DNA from: Rutstroemia sp. NJR-2017a BVV2
Taxonomy: Eukaryota > Ascomycota > Leotiomycetes > Helotiales > Rutstroemiaceae
Reading direction: 5' to 3'
DNA: 64,000 nucleotides
Assembly (NCBI GenBank): GCA_002946415.1
Contig: NJPS01000079.1
Coordinates: forward strand, 1,054,001-1,118,000
Each line of letters opens with the position of its first letter. Position 1 is the stretch's first letter. The notes below the pieces were generated by a model, which was not told the DNA's origin, searched no databases, and was given only the letters and a program-made list of their open reading frames with translations. This document shows positions 21,441 to 33,861 of the stretch, piece after piece. Position numbers and translations under genes: made by a program.

Positions 21441-23247
21441 ATGCTCTCACTCCTACTACTTAGTCTAATATTATTGCCGCAGGACGCATTCCCCGCGCCT
21501 TTGCTGACGGCGAATAATAGTACTGTCGAAACCACAGGATGGAGGTAAGAACGTTTGAGCTTTTCGGTGTATATTCTGAGCCTGACCGCGCACAGATTTG
21601 AGCCCGCAACACGAGGCACATTCCGGCTGATCTTCAGCTGTCTCGCGACACTGACGACGTGCGTTTATACGGCGGTACACTTGAATGTCCCTAAACAAAA
21701 TACTCCGACCTTGGCGCGTTTTACACGAAAGCTTGGATGGGTCGCACTTGGGATCACTGCTCCAGAGTTCGTGGTGTATGCTGCCTGGGCACAACGGCGT
21801 TCTGCAAGGAAGCTGAAGGCCAAGATCAACAAATTTATCGATAAGAAGGTCTGATTCAATAGCCTACCATCCTAAAGAAGACTCACAAGTTGCACAGGAG
21901 AGAGATTCAACTTCTGCAGATCAATCTAGTCCTAAACGATGGACGATGACAGAGGCATTTTATGCAGAAATGGGAGGCTTTGTGATTGATACGAAACCTC
22001 TAGATGGAAAGGAGTATATCCCCGGATCTCCTCGAATTACCCTTACGCCACGGGGGATACTCTTCCTAGCACTGAACGGCATAATTCCAAATGTGGCAGA
22101 AAGCTTCATCAAAGACAAAAGTAAGGCAGATTCGCTTGCCAAAGTCATCACATGCATGCAAGGCGGCTGGCTTGTCATCCAGTGTATTGCACGTTTGTGC
22201 TATCATCTGCCTATTACCCTTCTCGAAATCAATACTATCGGTCACGTACTATGCGCCTTCGCGATTTATATTTTCTGGTTTTCTAAGCCACTGGATATCA
22301 ACGAACCGACTCCGGTTTCGACCGTTATTTCGAGCGAAAAGTTCGAAGATCTGGGGCGGGTTTGTGCTTTGATGTGGATGGCTAGCTCAGTCGGCTTTAA
22401 AACATTTGAAAAGTCTCCAAAAGCGAGCTATGTAGACACAGAGCTCGAAACCCTCCTTTTCTACGACTTAAGGGGAGATCAATCTAGTGGCAGCCTTGAA
22501 CCATTTACTATTGTGAAGCTGCCTTGTGAGGAGGACAAATACGAAATTTACGAAGGCCAGATACTCGATGGCACAGTATTTACTCTAAATCCGGCATGTT
22601 CAAGATATTTCAAAAGTAAAATCATTACACCAGAGCGATCGCAGATCAAGCCGGGCAGTGTGAAAGCAGGAGCTGGTGAACAGATGTTCTTAGAACTGGA
22701 CGACACCGATGTCCGAAGATGGAGAATGGCTTCTCAAGTTCTTAGAGCAAAACCAGCATTACTGCCTGATGCTTATTTTGAGATTCCCGCTTCGAAACCT
22801 ATCCACTTCCTGGATTGGAGCTTCAAGGAATCAGTGTGTGAAAGACGTCGGGATTGGCCTAAACATAATATGGGAGAGAAAGATACCACCATATTTTTGA
22901 TCCTATCATTAGTTACTGCTTTGTACGGTGGGCTGCACTCTGCAGCTTGGAATGAGTACTTTGCAACAGCGATAGAGCGATATTTGTGGCGATGTTCCTC
23001 TATCATCGCCGCGTCATCTGGTTCTGTTCTTACAACGGTCATGATCCTGGATTACCTGGCTGGTCACCCCATTGGCGACCCCGTTGGCGTGGGTGACATT
23101 TGCATAGCTATATCACTTGTAATACTCGGCGTCGCATTTTCCGTGTCTCGGGTGTTCATAGTCATTGAAGCTTTCATAAGTCTACGGAAGCTGCCTTTGG
23201 CTGCATATGATACACCGCGATGGTTGCAGGATATTCCTCATATATAG
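21441..23247 (+). CDS. Orphan multi-spanning membrane protein with a signal peptide
   Basis: Model: join(21441..21544,21596..21848,21898..23247), 568 aa, introns of 51 and 49 nt. Residues 1-19 look like a signal peptide (MLSLLLLSLILLPQDAFP). A conserved-looking segment GWRFEPATRGTFRLIFSC and a membrane span ending VYTAVHLNVP follow, a pattern common in an uncharacterised family of filamentous-fungal membrane proteins. More hydrophobic spans lie in the middle (WLVIQCIARLCYHL, VLCAFAIYIFWF) and near the C-terminus (ITLLFLILSLVTALYG-like and two further helices). No enzyme motif is visible. Intron 2 has a weak donor (GTCTGA), but only this join keeps the frame between two well-patterned exons. 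The start is the ATG that begins the signal peptide; an ATG at 21379 leads to a stop. Function unknown. Confidence 0.87.
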
Positions 23248-24763
23248 GTAGTCAATCTTCAAACATGTTTACTTCCGTTTCCAATCAATTATATACTCAT
23301 AAATTAGCCACTTCTAATATTCTAAGACCCAAAGCCTGTCTCAAAGATAGATGACACAGTGAAAGTCGAGACCAACTCCCGAACTTTCCATCTGCCCGTC
23401 GCATTTCTCCGATACACATAATCATTTTGTTGCACATCTCTAAACCGCCTTCATCCGCTGCGCCGTTTCACGCTTCTCCTTTCCCTCCATAGCCATTCGA
23501 CCGCATGTATCAATTCGCCGGATAAGGTTATATCTGACGTGTATCCATCGCGATTGTAGCCTGTGGACCAGCTATCTATTAATAAAGATATAAAACCGAC
23601 AACTAACTTACTCATGTGTACGGATAAGGATAAGCATGGAAGAACAACGGTTGCACGCACAGAGCATATGATGATCCCACCTTTTCTCCTTCGCCGAGTG
23701 GGTGGAAGGAGATTCGGAACGTAAGGAGAGCAGATGAGGTGATGACGAGATCATCACATCATATATCGTATGAGAGTACGAGAGAATGGGGAGAGGAACG
23801 GACGATGAGGGGGTTTGTTGCAGGTCTGAGAAATACGGAAGGAAGGAACTGCTTGTTCTGGCAATGTTGTTTGATTTTTATTTCCGGTTGTTGTTGGACG
23901 GGGTGGGGAGCAGCCGGAAGAGAGAAAGGGGTTACGGACTTCAGGGAGTGAGAACGCGACGGCTGGGGGGTTTACAGAAGACTGGTCGTAATGTATCTCT
24001 TTTGTCAATTTCTTTGCTGCCCATACTTAAGGTTCAGAGGAAAGGGAGATAGACCGTCGATCCAAGCAGAAAACCTAACTCTGAACTGTACATCGTAACT
24101 TCCAAGCCTCACCCCCTGCGCGTAAAGTTCTCATATTGAGTCATTAGCGTCCTCCTGTCCCGTCTAAACGAATCATGCCATCCCCACATACGACTCGAAA
24201 ACCAGCAAAATGACTGACTCGACCGAGGAAATCAGATGTGCAACAAATTTGTTTTCGGACGCGGTATAAGTGGGATGGCATAGCATGAGAGGGATAATTG
24301 GACGATGCGCGATGGGATTGGGCCGGCAAAGGAGAGGGTGGTAAGAATTTGGTACGAGATTCGGTACGGGCACGGAAGGGTGGGGGGCCTGGATGTAGGT
24401 GCAGGTGCAGGGGGGACGGATGAATGCACGAGAAATCGAGATGTGAGATGTGAGATGTGATTGGGTTGGGACTTATTTGATTTCTTTTATCAGCTGCTTG
24501 CTATTTTGTAGACTCTGTATCTGATTGAAGTGTGAGAGGTAACTATCAGTGAGGGAAAGACAGGAGAAAGCCGACACCAATATAATAGAAGAAGAACAGT
24601 AGGTAAGTACGGACTTAATGACTTCATTAAAACAGACACCTTATCGCAAAATACACTTTTCTTTGTCTCCTGGGAACCAGAACCAAAACCGATCAATGTT
24701 ACAGACTCGGGAAAACGCGTAGAAACGAATAGTCCAGCCACAACAAGCGACACACCTCCTATC
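23248..24763. other. Intergenic region, about 1.5 kb
   Basis: Convergent 3' flanks of the orphan membrane gene and the methyltransferase-like gene. It is purine/pyrimidine skewed in blocks, which creates several open but patternless frames of 60-118 codons. No gene called. Confidence 0.45.
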
Positions 24764-26804
24764 CTACCCTTCCTTAACAGCCTCAACAATACTCCCCGCC
24801 CAGCTCGTCCCCATCCTCTCACACTCCTCCACAATTGCCGCATCATTCCACCACCACTTCCCCCCCTCTACATATCCACCCCACAGCTCCTTCCACAGCA
24901 TCCTCCCCATCACACTCTTCAACTGCCAATCAATCTGCTTCTCACCATTCACAATCCCCACACAAGCCAGAAACCTCAACGACGAACTCGTACTCCCCTC
25001 GCCCCATAGGCCCGCGTCCGCCAGCCACAAAGGGAATAGACGCGTAGGATTCAAACAACGAAATTGTTTCTCCAGGTTCACGAGAAGATGAGTGTCGAGC
25101 CAGGAACGCAGACGAGGACCAAGTGTGGAGGGGATGGGTGAAGGGTCGAGGATGGTGAGGTGCAGGGTTCCGGCTTGGGTGGAGCCGAATGTGCAGGTGG
25201 AGGAGGGGGAGAGAGCCGTCTCGGATGTGAGGGCTCGGTGGGAGGTTAGTGTGCGGTGGCATTCTTTGAGCATGGTGGGGATGGAAGGAGAGGGGAGGAG
25301 GGAAGGGAGGTTGAACGAATAGATGGTCGAGAAGATGTTGGATGCGTAGGGGAGTTGTGAGGTGGGTCCCGGGACGGCGAGGGGATGGACGTTGGGGTAT
25401 GATCTGGGTGATAAGGGATTTGTGGAGAGGTGGTGAATTTGCTTTTCGGGACCCAGTGCGGAAAGGAAGGATGCGGAAGCTAATTGCGTTAGTATTGGAG
25501 AGGTGACAGGAGAGATAACTGTACTAACCATGATTCTCATAGAGCGATAGCATCTTTCCGAACTTTGACACTCCATCTGATGGCTGAGACGCTTCTGGAC
25601 TACGTCTCATGGACGATCGCTTAATAGCTCTTAATGCTGTCAGCATCCACAACTGTTTCTCGAGCTCGAGCTCTCGATAGACAGATGCATCAGCGACTTC
25701 CATCCATTCCTCCTTCAATCTCTCAAGAATAATTTTATTACTTGCTGCCTCCATCTTACGGATGTTCTTTTGCAAGTGCGTCAATTCGGATCCAGAAGAT
25801 GAACGATTCCGATTTCTACCATTTCTTCGACGACGTGATCCGGAGGATTTCAAAGAAGCTACAGATGATGCTACTTCCTCAACTGGACAGTCCCAGGTCT
25901 CCGGTGGTCTCCATGAGTCGGAGCGTCGATTCATGGTCTTCATTGACCATTCTGTTGTTCGAGTGCCGATATCACTACGGGAATCGGATATTCTCTGGGG
26001 GGTAGCATTGTGTGATGGCGGAATTGGGAAGTCGTAAGTGGATGTCGGAGAGGCTAATGCGGATCTGTCTTGTTAGTAAGATTTCTATTTAGTGAGCGGG
26101 AAGCCCTACCCTCTGATAGCATTATCATCAATTCGAACAGGAACTGTCCCCGAGGTAATGTGTACAATCGTGGCAACCTGCTCGGAGACACTGAAATCCT
26201 CACTCGGAGATACGGTCACTTCAGTACTTTGAGTGACGAATGAGTTCGGACTAAGAGGCTGAATGAGGTGATTCTTAGTACCGTCTGCCATAGAACTCCA
26301 TGATGATTGAGTGCCAGCTGATCTACCTGTATAACCCGAAAAGACCGATTCTGACGATCACTGTTAGCTGATGCCTGAAGGAATGAAGATAAACCTACCG
26401 TCAGAAGGGCTCTGTTCGGAATCTTGGTACGTTGGCCCTATGTAGAATCCCTTTACTGGAATGCGTGTGATGGTCGTAGTCGTTGTTTCACGTACCTCTT
26501 GGGTGGATGATTCTGAAGTGCTGGTATAGCTTGACATGCGACGGGAGATTTTGGAGGATGTAGACTGTTCACCTCTGAAGGGCGATAGCTTCGGTGAAGT
26601 CACCGGTACCGGCGCCGGTGGTGATGACTTCTTGCTACTCCCAAAGAAACCGAATACAGAGTGCTTAATGGACTTAGAAGAATCATCGGATTTGGTACTT
26701 CGTATAGAAGGAGACGATTGCCTGGTCGACGATGCCTGGTCCTTTCGATTCTTTCTCTGGCCAACGGTCTCCCGTGTCGGATCAGTCCACGAAACGTCGA
26801 ACAT
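24764..26804 (-). CDS. Methyltransferase-like protein with a disordered N-terminal half
   Basis: Model: complement(join(24764..25479,25529..26064,26110..26350,26399..26804)), 632 aa, introns of 49, 45 and 48 nt, two with ACTAAC branch sites. Residues 1-300 are Ser/Thr-rich and disordered, starting MFDVSWTDPTRETVGQ. A basic, helical segment (about 270-370) precedes a compact C-terminal domain that begins around KMLSLYENHASASFLSALG. Its core (IYSFNLPSLLPSPSIPTMLKE, then CHR..L and LHLTILDPSP) resembles the post-motif-III part of class I SAM methyltransferases, where a crucial helix is followed by a CHR-x-L turn and a beta strand. A standard GxGxG SAM loop is not visible, so activity is doubtful. 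The last exon is strikingly GC-rich. The start follows the first ATG; an upstream TTG-initiated extension exists but is unlikely. Expression is from the promoter shared with azgA. Confidence 0.78.
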
Positions 26805-28559
26805 GTTTTGAATAATGGGTTCTGTAGTAGGATCTTCCCTCTTCAACAGACAATTAAAAGATACCCATGAATACCAACAAAAGGACGAGAAGGAGTTGAT
26901 CCACGTTGAGATGATTCACAAGGATGCATTATCATATAGAAGCCCCCCGGGTCGTCCCACCGATGCATGTTTGTTTCAGAATTTCAAATCAGTCATTACA
27001 CATGCGAGGAGTTTCCACCGTTCAGCCTTCGTGGCAAGATAATCCAATTCCACCTACTGGATGTGGGGGTGCATCTTTTTCTCCTATCGATCTACCCCCT
27101 AGAGCAGGTCTCACGTCTCATTCTGCTTGCAGAATCATTCATCATAAAGCTGCACATTTCCGTGCCCAAGTATTGGCCATTGCATCAGTTCGGCTAGTGG
27201 CTTAAATTGGAAAGCTGGAAAGAGAAGGGACTTTTGCAACACAGCATTCATAAGTAATAGAAACACTCGAGGAGAGATGTTGTGTGTGGTCTGACGATGT
27301 ACAATGGCCTGCACAAACTGGACAAAGGATGAGAGCGCAATCTTGCAGTTCTAAGATTGTGAGGAGAAGGGAAGTTGGAGATGTGGAAGTAAGGAGGGGA
27401 GAGAGGTCGCTCTAGTAGTTCGGCAAGAACCGAGGTCACATTTCAGGGGATATGACTAGTAACAAACAAACATCTTTCTTTTTTCTTCCTCTGTCTTCAT
27501 TAATCCGCCTTTAAAGCTCGATATTCTCGTGTTGTCCGATAACCATCAATCAATCTACCCAAGTGACTACGATTAACAGTCTTGATACAGGCACTTCTAC
27601 AGCCCTTCCAAACCTGTTTTCGTCCGATCTATTTCCGAATTCAATATATGGAACGGAGTTTATGAAAATTGATCACGGTTTTCAGGTGATTATTGTGCAC
27701 CCTGCATCTACCCGCGAAGCACCGTCTTTCGTCAATCGTGGATCTTTGCTGCCGTGCTCACATTTTATGCATACCCGAAGTCGGGATGAAAAAGCAACGA
27801 CGAAAAAAAAGGCTCAAAGCTGTGATTATGCAAGCCACAGGCGAATGCAACAACGTCGTACGATGAACGTATCTGGAGATCGTCGTATAGAGACGTTGCT
27901 GTACCTGTATCCATTGTTTTCGATACGTGCAGAGGGGCAATGTCCGATCCTTATGAAGTCGAGCTGATGAGAGAACGCCAAGAATCAACGTGATCCGGTT
28001 GGATTTGTTTTACTCTGCATCCTCAGTCGAATGGGTTTTCCGACCTATCACAAAGAGGCTGAACCCCATCTAGTTCCATGAGTATGCCATTATCCGTGAA
28101 AAATCAATTTGCGGACCAAGCTCCAACCTATCACCGCATACCCACCTCCTCCCCTTGCCGGAGCATGCAGTACTACACGGTAGTCTGCAGGGCCCGCCCC
28201 GCTTAACCCCCAGTTTTGGGATACACAGTGCAGCAGTATCATTCATACAAGGAAATCTGAAATCACAATACAGCTGATTTTCATCATGGGGCTGGGTGTG
28301 GTGTTTGTTGACCAAGATTGCAAAAAGCTGCAAGTTGCAAAGTCTACTTTCCGAATTATTATCTTCGAGAACTCACAGAGCTGTCGCTCCCATTCATCTT
28401 TCCTGATGCTTCCCGCTGTCATATTTCATATCAAAAGCTTGTTTTCGGAATCTTCTTTCATCTTGGGCCGTTACTGTATAACTTTTGCCTCTTTCCCACG
28501 TTCTGCTCGTGTGTTTTCATCTTCGAGCCAAGACTGTCATTGCTTTCGTTCAATACATC
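26805..28559. other. Divergent promoter region between the methyltransferase-like and azgA genes
   Basis: About 1.75 kb. A 134-codon plus-strand frame at 27563-27967 needs a GTG start and has no pattern. A 100-codon frame from ATG 28286 overlaps the permease start out of frame and would act as an upstream ORF if transcription begins before it. Nothing else supported. Confidence 0.45.
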
Positions 28560-30616
28560 ATGAAGTCTATCACGGAGTATATTGATAACCTTAACTTGAA
28601 AGTGGCCAAGTCGACGTTTGGGAGAGTCTTCCATCTCGATGGCTCTGGCCATGTATGTGTCTACATACCAACACGTAGATCGACTACCATGCTAACGCTG
28701 TTCCAGGAGCGGCAGAGGAAGAATGCCAAATTTGTCACAGAGATCAGAGCTGGCCTGACGACATTCTTCACCATGGCATATATCATCGCCGTGAATGTTA
28801 GCCAATCTCCCTCGCACCTCCACTCCAACGTTCTAACAGCCCTGCCAGTCAACGGTCCTATCACAAAGCGGCGGCACATGTATCTGTACTAACGCTGAAG
28901 ATCCGTCATGTTTAACAGACTCTAAGTATAACGCTTGTGTTCTAGGTAAGTAACGATGAAAGCTCCCCAAAGCTCCTTTCACTAAGTGAACCAGACATCA
29001 ACCGTGATATGATTACCGCAACTGCTGCCGTAGCAGGCATTGGCTCTCTAGCATTCGGTTTCTTCACCAATCTACCCGTCGCTTTGGCGTAAGTCGACCG
29101 AGATCTTCTCCAGAATACAGCTAACACTCGCAGCCCCGGCATGGGATTAAACGCATACTTCACATACCAAGTTGTCGGTTTCCACGGGACTGGAAGCGTC
29201 CCATACCGCCTAGCTCTCACCGCAGTATTTGTAGAAGGATTCATCTTCGTTTTCCTATCGCTAATCGGCATGCGGCAATGGCTCGTCAAAGTCATCCCAG
29301 CCTCAATCAAAGTCGCAAGTGGTGTCGGTATTGGCTTGTTCCTGACGGAAACCGGAATGTCATACTCGGCTGGGATAGGAGCCATGACCGGATCAGCAGT
29401 GACTCCAACTGCTCTGGGTGGATGTCCTCCTGAGTATCTTGACCAGACTGGAGCTTGCGTCAGTCATCAGATGACGAACCCTACTGTGAGTTTCGATTAT
29501 TTCTCCGCGCAGCTTATGATGACACTGACTTTCTCTTCTTAGATGTGGATTGGGATTATCTTCGGTGGTTTCTTAACCGCTTATCTCATGTCATTCCGAT
29601 TCAAGTCGGCCATCATTGTTGGAATTGCAATAGTGTCAATCTTCTCCTGGCCGTAAGTGCATTCAGTTATACTCACCTGTGCTCATAACCCTCTCCATAC
29701 ACACCGAACTCTCCACTAACACCCCCCTCCCAGCCGCGGCACAACATTCACCTACTTCCCCTACACCCCCTCGGGCGAATCCCGCTTCCAATTCTTCAAA
29801 CAAGTCGTCGCCTTCCACCCCATCCGGCACACCCTCTGCGCGCAAGACTGGGACCTCACCGCCGCCGGCTCCCACTTCGCCCTCGCGCTCTTCACCTTCC
29901 TGTACGTCGACATCATCGACTGCACCGCGACCCTCTACTCCATGGCACGGTTCAGCGGAGCCGTCGATCCCAAAACCGGGGACTTCCCCCGCAGCACCCT
30001 CGCCTACTGCATCGACGCGCTCACCATCTCCATCGGCTCGCTCTTCGGCTGCTCGCCTTCCACCGCATTCATCGAATCCGGGGCCGGGATCACCGAGGGC
30101 GGACGCACGGGTCTGACGGCCATTACCACCGGCGTCTGCTTCTTGATCTCCATATTCTTCGCGCCGATCTTCGCTTCTATACCCCCGTGGGCCACCGGCT
30201 GCACGTTGATCCTCGTAGGATGCATGATGATGCGGCAAGTCGTATCCGTAAACTGGTCGTACATCGGAGACGCGCTCCCAGCATTCGTAACCATCGTGTC
30301 AATCCCGTACACCTACTCCGTGGCCTATGGCCTCATCGCGGGTCTAATGACATATACCGCGCTCAACGGATCGATTTACTTGACGCAGAAGATCTCCCGC
30401 GGGAAACTCAGCCCGCCGGATGCGGATAATGCGGAATATTGGACTTATAAACCGAGTGGGGGGACGGCGCCGTGGTTTATTCGCGCGCGACATAGGGGCT
30501 TTTGGAGACGGGAGGGAGGCGCGGGGGATATGTTGAGTATTGATGATGGGTCGGCGGGGATGGAGTTGGAGTTGGCGGAGAAGAGGAGGTCGGAGGTGAG
30601 GACGGAGGATCTGTGA
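28560..30616 (+). CDS. azgA: AzgA-type purine (adenine/guanine/hypoxanthine) permease
   Basis: Model: join(28560..28652,28707..28796,28849..28945,28995..29088,29134..29485,29543..29652,29734..30616), 572 aa, six introns of 45-81 nt; every join restores family sequence. It is a proton-coupled purine transporter of the AzgA-like NCS2/NAT-related family in the plasma membrane. Visible landmarks: N-terminal MKSITEYIDNLN, RAGLTTFFTMAYIIAVN (first membrane helix), a cysteine pair in GGTCICTN, APGMGLNAYFTYQVVG at about 124-139, and CSPSTAFIESGAGITEGGRTG near 384-404, the substrate/helix-break region. About 12-14 hydrophobic spans can be counted. Length matches Aspergillus AzgA. The last exon is much richer in G+C than exons 1-6, an odd internal shift in composition. 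Regulation by purine-pathway factors is known for homologues, not shown here. Confidence 0.95.
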
Positions 30617-32076
30617 TTGTTTGTTTGATTGGGTTTGTTTGGCGGAATGGAGATGAGATATTGGGTTCTTGGCCAGCAGCAGCAGCAGCAGAACGGAGCC
30701 GGGAAAGGAAGAAAGAGGAAAGAAAGAAAGGCATGAGAGAGCGCACACGTGGATAGTAATGCAGTCATCTTGCTCATAGAGCATTCAAAACAAATAGTGC
30801 TGCTAGAAGCAACATCCGCGCTACTTATCGACGAGAGGAGGGATGCTAAAGTTAAAAGAGGGTGGGGGGGGGCAACCGAACGAGCGGCTGAGTGAGCGAG
30901 TGAGTACTTTAGATAAATAGATAGTTTCAAAAAAGAAAATCGGAGAGGTGACAGACAACAGAATGTATAGTATACTAAGAAGGAAAATCCAGATGCAACA
31001 ACGACTAAGGAATACTTGAAGCTCATTTCTAGACCTTCAAGCACAAGTCAATTTCATAAGCTGGTAGCTCTAGTCCAAGCCTTGATCATAGCACGCATCA
31101 TCCGATTCGTCTTACCCTTTCCCTCGACAAGTTAACGAACATCTACTGACTGTAACTCAACACCACATCACGCAACAACGATAAGGGAAATCTATTCATC
31201 AATCAACATCGTCATTGTTGCGAGTGTATGTCAAAAATGTACATACAGATATGTAGTAATTTCTCGACAATCTGATTTTCTGCTGTTTTCTTCATTTTTT
31301 CCATAATCTTTTCATCCACCAATCTTCCACCGATTCATCCACACACCATCAACCATCATCATCCTGCACCTCGAATTCCCCCTAATCATAAAGCAATTCG
31401 ATGATACGCCAGCCAAACCCTCCATCATCCCATCATTCAGCCAGAATAGTGTCCACCGAGCGAAAAATATGTATCCGGGCATTTCAAGTTTTTCCATTCC
31501 ACACCAGAGATATATCCATCCTTCCATCCGTCCATCCATTCATTCATGCCATCCATCACACCATAGCCATGCCAGACCATGCCGTTAAAAGAATGCTATG
31601 TATGCATTAACACTCAAATCATAAGAAGAAAGAAAAGTAGAAAAAAATTGACAAATAACGAAGATCAACCACGCCAAGCCGGGGAATCAGATTCGTAAAT
31701 GCCAAAGTCGGACAAAAAGAACACAAGACGATAGTACCGCATAGATTTTTTGTCGTCAAAGAAAAGAAAAGAGCTCCCAGTCCCATATTCCCCGAGGATG
31801 GAAAAAGGAAAAGCATAATGGCATTAGTTCCTATGCGATACCGCGAAAAGCCAATAATCAAATGTGCTGAACTTTTGCTGTGCTGAAACCAGGAACAGGA
31901 AGTGGCAGAAAGTTTTTAGAGATCAAGTTAGAGTACAAGAAGGCCATCTCGGGTCTCATGATAAAGCGTAGTCCAAGATGACTAAATATGTTACATCGTC
32001 AGGGGATTCATGCTCGCGAACTGGAGGATGGAATCGACGTCTTGTCGTGTATCGTTGGATGAGCGAAACTCGAGGT
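30617..32076. other. Convergent intergenic region with simple-sequence tracts
   Basis: About 1.46 kb between azgA and the G3BP-like gene. It contains (CAG)6 just after the azgA stop, a G8 run near 30.87 kb and a TCCA-rich tract around 31.50-31.55 kb. Open minus-strand frames over the azgA end are shadows. No gene seen. Confidence 0.5.
30674..30691. repeat. (CAG)6 microsatellite in the azgA 3' flank
   Basis: Six perfect CAG units about 60 nt downstream of the azgA stop, so outside the coding region. Confidence 0.9.
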
Positions 32077-33861
32077 TTAAGAGGCTGGAGCGGTACCGCT
32101 GCGAGCTCCTCGTGAAGCCCCACCTGCACCTCCGCGACCGCGGCCTGGTCCGAAGTTGCCTCGACCGGATTGACTGCCAGAACGACCTTGTTCAAACCCG
32201 CCACGGCCACGTTGGTTCATGCCACCACGTCCACCGGAGTAGCCATTTCCACCATAGGCGTTTGCCTTGGGGCGGCGAGGCTCAACGTAGATGGTCTCAT
32301 CACCAACCTTGTGAGGGTTAGCAGCAGCTGCGGCTTGGTAGCCTGCTGCGTTGGCGTATTCAACGAAAGCACAGTTCTAAAATCCGTTAGTCAAAGTTCC
32401 GATCAAATAATCTAAAATATAACATACCTTTCCACGGTTGATGTCGAAGTAGATCAACTCGCCGAAAGAGCCCAAGGTGGAACGCAAATCCTCATCCTTG
32501 ACATTTGAGGTGACGTTTCGAACATATCCCATGGTTCCTTCCTTCTCGGGAGGAGCGGAGATGGATTGAGGGCGGTTCTGTCTCTTGGTGTGGTCGCCTC
32601 CAGCTGTTTGCCATCCTGCACCTGGGGAAGTGTTCTCCTTCTTATCAGTTGCAGGGGTAGCAGGGGTAGGAGCAGGAGTGGTTGGTTTGGCGGGCTGGGC
32701 TGCTGGAGCCGGAGCTGCTGCAGCTGGGGCTGGACGAGACTGAGCAGGTGGGGTGGCAGTAGTCTTTGGCTGAACAACTGGAACAGCTGGTTTGGGAGCG
32801 CTACCAACTGCGGCAGCTGCGCGGCTAGCCCAACTCAAAGGCTTGGCTGGAGTAGCTGGCTGAACTGGAGCGGGTTTAGCAGCTGGAGCGGTTGCAGATG
32901 GCTGTCTTGAAAGGTCAGGGGTTGGAAGAGGGTCTTTTGGCTTCTCAGGTTCTTGGATCTCTTTCTCGACTTCTTTCTCGGCTTCCTCGGGGGTTGGTGG
33001 GCTGTCCTCAACCTTAGGCTCTTCTGGCTTCTCCTCCGGCTCTGCAGCTGGCTCAGCTGGAGTTCCGTTTGTGGCAGGTTCAGCCTCGGTCTCCTCAGCC
33101 TTAATGGTCTCCTCCAACTTCTTGTCAACTACCTCAGGATCTAAAGGAGCAGCAGCTGGTTCCTCGGTGGCAGCTGGAGCAGCTGGCATCTCGACATCCT
33201 CAACTAAGGCTGCGGGTGCGGACTCCTCCTTCGCATCAGCAGAGGCTTCACCCTGTTCCTCCTCAACTTCCTCGTTGATGTATCTGAAGATGTCGTTGAG
33301 AACAAAGTAGCCAGTGGGTTGTTGGGCAAGAACGAAGGTTTGGACGAATTTCTTGGGTTCAGCAGACTTGTTTGACGTTTCACCGATGACTTGGATGACG
33401 ATGTTCTCGAAGGAAGCTTGGGAATCGACATTGGTCACCCGAACTTTGCAGTCCTGGAAGTCGAGATCACGGATGCGTTCTTGAATAACCTAGATCGATT
33501 AGCCATATATGCAAAGAGGTGGTGCGCAAACTTACACTTCGACCGACAGATACTGGAGCGGAAGCACCTTCAAGACCAGAGACAAATTGGGATCGCTTTC
33601 CATAGAAGAGCTGTGCGTTGTTAGCATTGAATGAAAATTACACAAAAGATCGATCCAACATACGTGTAGCTTTTCCGGGGACTTGCTTAGAGTTGTGTAG
33701 TATTGCTCAACGAAGTACCATCCAACCTCATCCTTAGACAGATCACCACTTGCCGCGCCTGCTCCACTAGTGGCAGAGGTAGCACCAGTGGTAGCTGTGT
33801 ACTGTTCGGTGGAGGAGGCCTTGTACTGGTCCTGTTGATTGAAGCTACCATTGGTGGCCAT
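32077..33861 (-). CDS. NTF2-domain plus RRM protein, G3BP/Bre5 family
   Basis: Model: complement(join(32077..32376,32428..33489,33536..33610,33664..33861)), 544 aa, introns of 51, 46 and 53 nt, all phase 0. Residues 46-170 form an NTF2-like domain (KDEVGWYFVEQYYTTLSKSPEKLHLFY, split over two exons; then VIQERIRDL and the FVLNDIFRYI end). A long Glu/Pro/Ala-rich disordered linker (170-400) follows. The RRM at about 408-490 has RNP2 GYVRNV and RNP1 GKNCAFVEY, the latter spliced exactly at exon 3/4. The C-terminus is an RGG/Gly-rich tail. This is the architecture of G3BP and yeast Bre5, which work in stress granules and as cofactor of the Ubp3 deubiquitinase. Proteins of this kind dimerise through NTF2. 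Assignment by architecture is strong. Confidence 0.95.

Noticed and set aside
26804..26846. N-terminal extension of the methyltransferase-like protein
   Set aside because: Starts with TTG; the ATG at 26804 gives a natural N-terminus.
30445..31044. Minus-strand 199-codon Ser/Pro-rich frame
   Set aside because: Overlaps the well-supported azgA last exon and its purine-rich 3' flank; a shadow.
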